From NCBI GenBank assembly GCA_047967505.1, contig CM106540.1: 64,000 nucleotides of DNA; one strand, given 5' to 3'. Source of the DNA: Dipteris shenzhenensis. Its lineage: Eukaryota; Polypodiophyta; Polypodiopsida; Gleicheniales. The notes below the pieces were generated by a model that was given only the letters and a program-made list of their open reading frames with translations, did no database searches and was not told the DNA's origin. Of the stretch, positions 12,101 to 23,300 are shown one piece after another (positions within the stretch are counted from its first letter, which is position 1; each line of letters opens with the position of its first letter). Position numbers and translations under genes: made by a program.

Positions 12101-15100
12101 CAAATGCATTCTGAATGCTTTTTCCAACAGCCAAAAAAGGGGCAATATAGCTATTGATGCCTTGGCTACTTTGTGGGTATACGCCTTGAGTTGACAGCCC
12201 GGTACTGGCATAGATTGTGAATGCAAGACACCTCTTGTTGAGGTAATTTTTCCCTTTGAAAAGAAAAGACAGCGTGCATCAGTTGCATACACAGTGTGTG
12301 TGAGAAACTTGCAGATCTCAGACGAGTTGTAAGAAAATGGCTCAATCACCTATCCAGTGGGATTCACAAGATAGGGATGTACATCCAAGACAAACGAGTG
12401 TGCAGCAAACTCAGCAAGAATTTGAGCAAATGGTACGCACTCGTATACAAGAGATGGAAAATCTCAAAAAGGATCCAAGGGCTCAGCATTTGTTTCAAGC
12501 AGAAGCTATGCCTAATGCAATATATGATGTGCCAATGCCAGAGGCACACTCTCGTGTACAGCCAGAGAAAGAGAGATCTCATAGGGGACGGTCTCATAGC
12601 AGGAAGAGATCGAGGCATCATCACCAATCTCCCAATCCTTCACTGTCTACCTCGAGCTCGACTTCTATATCTTCTTCTTTATCAGATAAACCATCCAGGA
12701 AAAGAAGGAAACACAAGAGGTCTAGGAAGAGTAAGTCTTCTAGAGAGACCAAGGAATCAAAGAGGGAGGTAAATCTGTCAAGTTTATGACCTACAATGGA
12801 CAGGATGGTCATACAGACAAAGCATTGTAGTTCAATAAGCAGTTTGATGCTGCATTCGGTACAGAAAAGTTTTCAGAATCCTCCAAGTTAAGAATGGTCA
12901 GTTTGCACTTGACAGCGACAACTAGTGCATGGTGGAGTGCACAGACCACAGATGGGTCAGCCCCAAAGAAGTGGAAGGACTTCAAGAACGCCTTCTACCA
13001 GCAATTTATGCCTAAACAGTTTAGAGATCATGTTCTTCAAGATTGGGACAGTTTGCATATGGATGCAGGAGATACAGTGGATGTGTACAACCAAAAGTTT
13101 TGGGATGCTTATTTGCAGGTTGCACCTTTCAAAAAGATCTCCAAAGAAACCCAAATGAGAAAGTATAGAGCAGGTCTCAATCCAAGAATCTAGGCAATAG
13201 TGAATGCTTTGGGGACAAAGAACATTCAAGACCTTACACATTCAGCTTCAGTAGCTAGTCTTGTGCCGTTACAAGATCCATCTACAGTACTACCCTTGCA
13301 TGCAGGACGTGCTAAAAGAAAGAAAACTGATTTTTCAAAATCAGAAAAGAAAGAGTACCCCAAGGTTGAAAAGAAAGGATTTCAGCCTCAGAAGGCAAGG
13401 GGCACTCAGTTTTCAAAGACTTATAAAGGCAAATCCCCATTCACTCCTGAACAGATAGCTGAGTTTCGCAGAGATGGGAAATGCTTTAAGTGTGGGAAAG
13501 AGGGGCATGTGACTGCCCAGTGCCCAAAAAAGCCTTCAACTTCGAAGGGAAAAGAGGCAAAGAAGCCACGGGGACCGCAAAAGCCAATGGCAGGAGGAAT
13601 TCCTGACACACTGGGTCATGTTTCAAACCCAGAAAAACGACAATTGCTGCTATCATGGGGCAAAGTCAGAGACCAGCAAGCGCTAATTTTATTTGATCCA
13701 GGGGCTACTGATAATTTCATATCACAGGACCTAGCCCTGACGCTGGGAATAAAGACGGAGGAGTTGGGCAGGTCTTTGGATGCCGATCAGATGTTCTGTG
13801 GAAACCCTGTGGCAGTCACTCCCTTGATAGGGAAGCTCCGTCTTCATATACAGAGTTATGTGGATCAGGAAGACTTCTTCATTTCTCCATTGAAACATCA
13901 TGATGTAGTCTTGGGTATGCCTTGGTTTCATCGCAAGGCAGTGAAGTTGACTCTTCCTGAAAGAGTGCTGGAGTTTGTACATAGGGGCAAAGTACATCGT
14001 GTGGTTGCTAGGAATAGAGGGGAAACTATTCCCATTATATCAAATAGTTCTGTTGGAAAAGAAATAAAGTCTACAGTTTCAGCTTACATGATTTTTGTAA
14101 AAGAGAGAGATGTGGAAATGCATGCTGAAATAAGAGAGGCAAATCAGAATAAATTTCAGTTTCTTGAAAATTTTAAAGATTGATTTTCTGATGCTTTGCC
14201 AGGGGAGCTACCCCCTGAGAGACCTGAGGATCATGGCATAGAACTCATTCCTAGCAGCGAGCCACCCAATAGGCCCCCATACAGAGTTAGTGCAACTCAG
14301 CGAGAAGAGATTATGACTCAGGTGCAGGACTTGTTGTCCAAGGGGCTGATTCAGCCCAGTTTTTCTCCTTTTTGTTCCTCTGTACTGCTAGTACAGAAGA
14401 AAGATGGCTCATTCTGCATGTGCATCGATTACCACGCATTGAACAAAATGACCATTAAGAATAGATTCCCTATTCCGCGCATTGATGATGTGTTGGATCA
14501 ATTAATTTTCAGCAGGATAGACTAAAAGAGTGGCTATCACCAAGTGAGGATACAGCCTTGGGATGTGCACAAGACAACGTTCCGCACTACTTTTGGGTTG
14601 TATGAATATCTAGTGATGCCTTTTGGATTGACAAATGCCCCAGCGACCTTCAATAGGATGATGGATCGTATCTTCCGACCTTACAAACAGTTCACTGGTA
14701 CCTTCTTCAATGACATAATTGTCTTTTCTAAGTCCGAAGAAGAGCACAAGGAACATCTTGCTATAGTGTTTCAAGAGCTCAGAAATCATCAGCTCTATGC
14801 AACCAGCAAGAAAGTGAATTCTTCCCGAAAGAAATCCATTACTTGGGGCATATAATATCCAAAGATGGGATATGGATGGATCCAACAAAGATCCGTGCCA
14901 TTCACGAATGGCCAAAGCTTAAAACTGTACATGAAGTTCGAAGTTTCCTAGGCCTGTGTTCTTACTACAAAAGATTTATCAAGCATTTTGCAGATATAGC
15001 CACTCCACTCCACGATCTTACTAAGAAAAATGCAGCTTTCAGATGGGGAATTCCTCAAAAGACAGCCTTCACCACACTCAAAGAGAGGCTGACCACCGAG

Positions 15101-18100
15101 CCAATCTTAATAGTTCCAGATTTGTATCAGCCATTTGATGTGGATTGTGATGCTTGTGGGGAATGTGTTGGGGCTCCATTGCATCAGAATGGTCATGTAG
15201 TGGCCTATGAGAGCAGGAGACACCGGGATGCAGAGGGATATCTGGGAACCTATGACAAAGAGTTATTGGCTGTAATCCATGCCATCCATACATGGAAGCA
15301 TTATCTTTTGGGTGCAGATTTTACAGTTAAAACAGATCACCAAAGTCTGGGATACTTTTTGACTCAGACAAAGCTTTCCGAGAAGCATATGAAATGGGCA
15401 AACATGCTGTCAATGTACCATTTTCAGATTGTCCATATTCCACCAATTCAGAACGGAGTGATAGATGCCTTCTCCCAAAGACCCCAGTCAACAATGTAAC
15501 TATTGCTTATCATCAGAACCTGGAAGATATGAGGGAGCAATATGCTAATGATGCAGATTTTGGTGAGATTTTACAGCAAATGCAATAGGGGCAGTCCACC
15601 AGTCACTATTCCCTGAAAGATGGGTATCTTATGGAAGATAACTGCCTATGCATCACTCAAGAGATGAGGAAAAAGATTTTGGAGGAATGCCATGCACCTG
15701 GATATAAAGGAATTACACCAACAACTCAAGCACTAGAGAGGTATTTCTTTTGGCCAGGGATGCGGAAAGATATACATCATTGAAATATTTGCAGCTGATC
15801 AGTTTGTGAGAGACATCCAAACAACTTACAGCCAAGTCCGGACAGCAATTGAAAGGTCTCAAGAGAAGCATAAAAGAGCTGCAGATAAGCATAGGAGACA
15901 ATTAAATCTCAAGGAAGGGGATTGGGTACTATTAAAGTTCGAGAAAGCTAGGCTCCGTAAGTTTAAAGGCAAACAGAAAGTGTATGCAAAGTTATCTCCC
16001 AGGTACTATGGCCCTTTTAGGGTTACAGAAAGAATAAATAAGATTGCATACATTAGCATTGCCAGAGCATTGGAGAATTCACAATGCATTCCACGTGAGT
16101 CTTCTAAAGAAATTTTAGGAGCCAAAGCCTGCAGAGGCAATATCAGAGGATCCACCAAAAGTGGATGAGCTAGAGGAGGTCCTTCAGGCAAAGCAGAGTG
16201 TGTACCATACTGTACGCAAAGGCCCTCAGGGCAAAGAATTTTACAGGTATCTTGTAAAATTCAAGAATTATATGGCATTAGATGCCAAGTGGATGGACCA
16301 AGACATGTTGTCCCATCATCCACAGCTTTTGGATGTTTACAAGAAAGCTTTTCAGTTGAGGTCAACTGAATAGAAGTCGAGGGGATGTCACCACAATGTA
16401 AATATGTCAAAGTATAGTTGACCATTTATTTGATCATAATTAAAGATTTTTCCATCTAAGTTAATTATGGTCAAAAGAGTTCTTCTATTAATCAAAGAAT
16501 TGACTACGGTCAAAGATACTTGACTTCGATCAAGTAAGCATGATTTCGGTCAAGAAGACTTGGTTTATACCACGAAGGTTAACTACGGTTAACCAAGATG
16601 TGCCAACTTCGGTTGGAGAGACTTGACTATAATTAAGGCGCCTCGACCCTTGGTCAAAGCCCCTTAATTATAATCAAGAGTGTTGACTCCAGTCAACCAG
16701 AGAAAAAATATATTTATATATTTGTTATGTGTGCACATTTGTTCAATGGGGACGCCCACCGTGACTAGGATTAGTTCACAATTTATTATTTGCATGCAAA
16801 GCGCTAACAATTAATGGGTGCCATGGTGATGCACTTTAATTAATTGTTGCAAGTACTAAGAAGGGTCATTTTCCCAAGCGCTATGAGGCCTAACAAGCAT
16901 CTAGGAGGCGGTTCGTGTGACAAGTGCTTCGAAGACTCCAGAGTTGCCCTTAGTGGCATGTAATTAGAAAAGTAATGTAGAACTTGACAAGTGGCTTGTT
17001 GCCAAGAAAGAGAGCCTGAGCTCATGTTATTATTCATTCTTTTGGATTTGTAGAAGTAGCTCTACGCTGAATTGTGTACTTGAATTCTCTCTCTTGAATA
17101 AAAACCTTCGGGGGAGTCCAGCCCAATGTTTTGTCCTAGGCCCTGGTGCATTTGTAGAGAGAGGGAGTGAGGGAGAGCTTTTCAAAGTGTAATTGCTGTC
17201 TTTTATGAGCAAGAGGTTTTACAATCTGCTTACATATTTGCAAGCATACTCAAACAACACAATTGGGCATTTGCAATATTGTACCTTATTGGCAACACGG
17301 TTTTGGGGTTCTACAAATTTCAAGCATGTTTGTAGATCTAGCCCTTTTTGCAACTCAAATCACTCAAATTGAGTGTGATTTTGAGGCTTTTGTCATTTTC
17401 ATGTATATTTGTCTATAAAATTAAGGACTTTTGCCTCAATTCTTCTTTTGGCATATAAATACGTCGCCATTTGCAAGAAAATGTAGAAATTCAAATGTTA
17501 CATATTCTTTTGCAAATATTTTTTGGCCTTAAGCTACTGTTGCAATTTGTTGAGTCACGTATAAACACAAGGTTTTTACAGATATCTCAACTCAGTGTGA
17601 GTCAGACTTTTGAAAAATTACAAACAATTCTTATTTGCACGATAATGGGTCAGCAAAGTGGAGATGCGATTGGAGTTTTGGCACACAAGGACAAGTTGGA
17701 TGGAAAGAACTACGGCTTGTGGAGTTTTGTAATCAAAATTTATAGGAATATGTTGCAAAAATTTACAGGGATATGTTAATGAGAATGCGCTTCGTCATGC
17801 AAGGGGATTCACATGATGCTCAAGCCTTAGCTATGATCTCTATGTTAGTAACGAGATCCGTCATTTTTCACATCGATTAATGCAAGACTTCCCGAAGAGC
17901 ATGGGGATTCTTGAGACCATGTATCAGGCCAAGAAAAATAGAGTTACGATTGGAACTAGCAGAAGTAAAGGCTCGACTTCACACTCTCGAAGTGCCTGGT
18001 AAGCAAGCAGTAATTGATGAGGCTGTACAATCTTGTAAGGATTCCCCCCTACCCCGTAGCTAGTCTCTACAGTCAAAGATCTTGTTCACATTGAAGTACA

Positions 18101-20306
18101 AACTGCTAAGAAGGAAGTGATTGTGGAAGTGGACACCAAAGCAAGTAAGACTGATATTCAAGCAGAGATCAAAGAACACGAAGCTAGAAGTGATAATGCG
18201 CTGAAGATTAGAATAAGGGAACTCCCAAAAGATTGGTACAAAGAGGAGGACACATATAGTGAAATATTGACAAAGATCAAAGCAAGCTTGCCCAACATTG
18301 AATGGGTGGATGATGACGACTCCATGCCAACTTCTATTATACAATATAAAGGTCATGCAATCCTTACACTAAAGTCAAAAGATATGCGGATCAAGCTTCT
18401 TCGACAATCTTACAAGCTGAAGAGTACCAAAGTATGGATACCAGAGGAGCTTACACAAGCTCAACTCAAGAATAAGGCAACTAAATTAGCTAAAGCCAAG
18501 GCTGCTAGAAAGGATGGAAAATGGGCAGTTTGCCGTGAAGGCGTAGCCCTAATCAAAGAGTTTGAATCCAAACCAAAAGACTCTCAGTGTTAAACTGATG
18601 TATGGCTGTTTACTCTTTCAGACTATTATGTAGGCACTCTAAAATAATGAAGGTTGCCTTTTGCACTCCTTGGGAGCTGCCATGTGCCCTCCCTAAAGCA
18701 GATGTACTAGAGGGTTTCTTGCTGTCCCATAGACCTTTTGGTCTCTAGTGGACATTAATAGACTTTCTTTCCTTTGTGCTTAGCAACAAATACCTGCCCT
18801 CCACCATGCACATTTTTCTTGCGTTTGCTCCACTTGCAATAGCAGTCCCACAAGCTCTTGAAACGTGAGTGGGTTTGGATTATCCCTTAGGGATAGATAG
18901 AGCGACATGTGAACAGACAAACACCACTCCAATAAGGAGTTCAAAGTAGTGGAACAAGCTCAACATTTGGAATCACTTCGTCAATATTCAAGAGTTGCTG
19001 CAAAGAGCCTAGATTTTGGTCATATGGTCTACATTGAATCTCCTTCATGCATCCTTACCGAATCAAGTTCCTATTTCAAAAATGAGAGCCTTGCCTCATT
19101 GCAGGCTTAATACATTGCTTACAAAGTATCTCATACATTATTAGAAGTCCTGCATGACTGATATGAGATATAATGAACCTCTTCATTGGTGCAAACAAAG
19201 ACAAGACCTAAGCGTCTCAAGCATCCCATCTTCTTTGATTTGGTGTTGGTTGAGAAAGTGCCCACTACGCCTAGTGATCCCACCAGATGAGATTAACCAT
19301 ATCATATGGGTAGATCTCCTCCAGCTCCATACATCTCGAACTTAGGGGAACCAAGAGTTCCCTACCAAGATCCAATTCTATCACGACACTTCTTGAGAGT
19401 ATCGGAGGACGAACTCATCATCAGACCCCAATACCTAGAGAACAGAGGAGTCTCACATGCACTGAGGATTGCCGTTGGATGTGAGACTCGTCCCATCAGG
19501 TGACGATTGAGGCAAGGAGAGCTACAGGGACACCCAAAGAGCAACGGATCTATAGGTTGTGTACGCTGATGGAGGTCAAGACAAAGGAGCAGTTCTCGTG
19601 TATCCGCCAAGCCTACTATGAGGTCCGGGGACAATACCACTACCTCTTTTAGGAGGCACATGGCTCTTGTCCACTCTCACTGTTGATACACTCTCATTGG
19701 GCTCTATCTGATTGAGATGTAGCAACACAAGAAGACACTATTGAGACAATATAGACAGCAACAGGAGGTGACCTCTGCAAGAGACTACGGTAGACCGAGC
19801 ACATTGACATGTCATAGACTTATATGCATTTGAGTCAACTCCAGGATATAGTGGGACCGGGACGAGGAGCTAGCTGACATGAGGGCAGTGTGGATCAACA
19901 GACACGATGCTGCCGAGCCAAAGACACAAAGAGCACACACAACACAAAGAGTGACCAAAGCATGCATGATCACGATCTGGTCTATCTCAGGTCTCCTCAA
20001 AGGACACCACCAGAGTCGAAGCATCACTCCTGACATGGCCCATCAGATACAGAGGTCGAGAAGACCATATCATCTGCACAATGAGAACCTGCTCAACAGA
20101 TGCATATTCGAGACATATTTGCAGCCCACCGGAGAGCCACCACAGGGCTTCGAATTTCGAGTTTCGAGTTTGAGCTCCTTAGCTTAGCATGACACTAGCA
20201 AGGGCCCTAGCACACCCTTTGCTTCAGCCCACAAAGGCTTGTATGAGTTTCTTGTCTTGACGCACTTTGTCCCATAGGCCCGTGAGGCCTTGCGAGATGT
20301 TAATCG

Positions 20307-20367
<61 letters not shown>

Positions 20368-23300
20368 GAGTTTCCTGTCTTGACCATAGTTACTAGGGAA
20401 CATGCACATGAACAGAACGCGAATCCCATAGGGAACAAAAACGCCAAAATCCTAGGGGACAGGAACGAGAAGGGAACACCACGTCACCATACTCATTAAA
20501 AAACGCACTATCTACACAATTGCCTTTGGACGAAATTTGGAGTTAGGACATAAACAAAATCCTGATAATAGACGAATTGGGACTCCAAATTTGGAGTGAG
20601 GAACTTACGACATAAACAAAATCCTAACGATAGATACAAGACTTAGGTTGGGGAACCGCATAGGCAACATTCCCTAGACATTCCATAGGTGTTCTCCAAC
20701 GTTCCGTAGCCGTTCCAAAGTCTGACATTCCATAGGCGTTCCATAACCATTTCTGAAGGGAACCCCATTCCAGCGTTCCACAGCTACAGAACGGGGTTCC
20801 CTGGCAACTATGGTCTTGACGCACTTTGTCCCATAGGCCCGAGAAGGCCTTGCGTCAAAGTCTTCGTACTGAGTTTCTGTCAGCACTTCGGAGGTGAAGG
20901 GAAGACTCAGCCATGACGAAGGCTAGCACTAAAGGATAGTGCTCCCAAAATCTACTCACAAATGGATAGTGAATGAGCCCACAAGGGCTCCCTTTCATAG
21001 TCCCCCAAGGGGCCCCAAAAATAGCCAACTAGCCTGCCAAAATAGCATACCCAACCAGCTCCAAACTTGCGTCTATAAAATCCGACCTGGATCTGTAGAT
21101 TCCCCCTGCAGCCCAGCCTGGCCATGTGGCAGCCAGCCGCTGGTCAGGCTGTTCTTCCCTGTCCTGGGGCCTTTTCCAAGCCTATTTTTGACCAACCTAG
21201 TCTTCTTAGTTAAGTCTGCCCATTTGGCCCTTGCAAACCGGTTTAGGATTTAGGTCTGCCCATTTAGCTCTCCTCATATAAAGACTCACAGATGGCAAGT
21301 GAAGCATATTGTCATCCTGCTTCAACATGTATCCACTTGTTTGGTAATATTTCTTTTTGTTTTTCAATAGTATGCTTATTAAGAAATGAAATGTTTTCCT
21401 ACTGTTCAGTTACGGTCAATGGGGACTAGGTCTAGCATTTAAGGGTGGACCCCCTTGCTTGGGGTTATGGGCATTAGTGACCCACAAGAGTGATGGCCTC
21501 TCTTTGAGAGGAACATCTGGAAACCACGCCCCACCTGAGTACCCAAACATGGAACCAATCAAATGCACAGATTGCATACTGACCTAGGAACGATTCAAGA
21601 GAATGTTCCTTAAGCTTTGGGTGTGGGCCTGGTAGCATGCCAAGTGTAATGGAGATACGATATACGACGACAAACAAATGAGCTCAATATGGCTCAATTA
21701 TGACCTTAGAGTACGTCAATAGATAGTCCAAGCTATTAGGAACCCGTGAGTGCGATCAGAACGACTTTGAAATTTTAGGGTTTTTGGGAGTGGGGGTGAC
21801 ATGTGGCAAACTGCCCACATGGAATCTGAGCTGGCAGGTCAGTCCACCATTAGGAACCCGTGGGTGCGATCAGAATTGAATTCTAAAGACTTTGATATTT
21901 TAGGGTTTTTGGGAGTGGGAGTGACACGTGGCAGACTGCCACATGGAATCTGAGATGGCAGGTCAGTCCACATGTCCCACACATGTGGCAGCATGCATGG
22001 CAGGTGGCAAGGCATGCTGGCCAAGTGTCTAGCCCCAAATCTGGTAGATTTGGGGCAGGTTGTGGGCTGTCCTCTTTGGGACTGTAGCCCACCAAAAATT
22101 TGGGACAAAGTGTCCACCTTCCACTCTAGGCCGGGGGGGGGGGGGGGGCAGGGGGGGGGGGGCTGAGCCTATAAAAGAAGGCCTCTCCCCTTCATTCCCT
22201 ACATGAAAATTCGTCACTTTTCTTCTCCCTCCTTTTGGTTCATGCAGTAGAACCTCTCCAGCTCCTTGGGTGCAGCGAGCTTCTCCCCGAGCCATTCTCA
22301 CACCTCAGCAGCCAGCCCCTCCTCTCCAAAAATCTGCCCCCTCTCAGCTCTTCTGGAACAGCAGCAGCATCCTCTCTCCTTCTCCTAGCTTGGAGCAGCC
22401 ACAGCCCCTTTCTCCCTCCTGCTGCAGTATTTCCCTCTCTACTGCAAAATTTCTCTCTCTACTGTTCCAGCTCCTTCCCCTTGCAGAAATCTGCCTTTCT
22501 CTGCACCTCTGGAACAGCAGCAGCTCCTCTCTTACATCCCCTCCCTTGGGATCAGCATTAGCACTCTCTCTCTACAACTATCACTCCATAAAAGCTTTCT
22601 CTCTCTAGCCTACAGGCTGTTTTTCTAAGCAGTTCTCATTCCAGCGCCATTTCCACACTCTCCTCACCCAAGGGTGCTTCAGAGGCATCAAAGACTTCAT
22701 CTACAAAAGGGTCAAGTCACGAAGGGAGTCTGTATTGTCAAGTTTATCTCATTTACAGCACTATTTCATGTTGTTTCTACTATCTTTCTAGAAACTAGTG
22801 CTTGCCTCTAATGTTGGATGTAAATGGTGATTGTTGCAGGCTTCTTCCTTGTGGATTGGGCAAGCCAAGAGTTGAAACCTGAGCTTGGAGTCCTCCTTTC
22901 TGTTGTCTACCTTGTACATATGCTCTTGAGTCTGTATCTAGGTCCTAGGCTTTCACTGAGTTCATCAATTTGGAAGGTGCATTGCACCTTGGTCTTGTAT
23001 CTCCATTTTCAAGAATAAAGTGAGCTTGGATAAAGGGGGGGGCGTCTTGGCCCCTCAATCATATTGCAATTTCCAATGATGTCACTTTGTGTTTAAGCTG
23101 TATAAGTCTTAATTCCAGCTTAATTGCAATCTCTTACGTTCAAGTATATGTGTTTGACAACTCGCAATCATTTCATTCAAATGCCTCTGCAAAATCCATT
23201 GTCTAAATTGATAGAAAGCACCAAGTAGTTTACACATATTAAGAATACATACCCTGAAAACTCAGTTTGATCATTGATGTTGCTTTCCATTGGAGCAAGC

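Larger units (their letters stand above)
5592..17223 (+). mobile_element. Ty3/gypsy chromovirus A, chimeric three-LTR structure
   Basis: The outer LTRs (5592-6351 and 16386-17223) are flanked by the same 5-bp word, ATCTG (5587-5591 and 17224-17228), which is a target-site duplication. A third LTR of the same family (8236-9241) interrupts gag of the left part and is followed by its own primer binding site and a complete leader and gag. The order is LTR, PBS, leader, gag start, LTR, PBS, leader (with a solo LTR of another family), gag-pol, PPT, LTR. The coding region has many stops, a changed reverse-transcriptase active site and no integrase core, so the element is non-autonomous. A chromodomain-like tail marks it as a chromovirus. 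Confidence 0.9.

Noticed and set aside
20377-20854. Interpreting the repeated GTCTTGACGCAC-type sequence around the MITE as LTRs
   Set aside because: The repeats lack TG...CA ends, PBS or PPT, and the 8-bp duplication with inverted ends explains the structure better.
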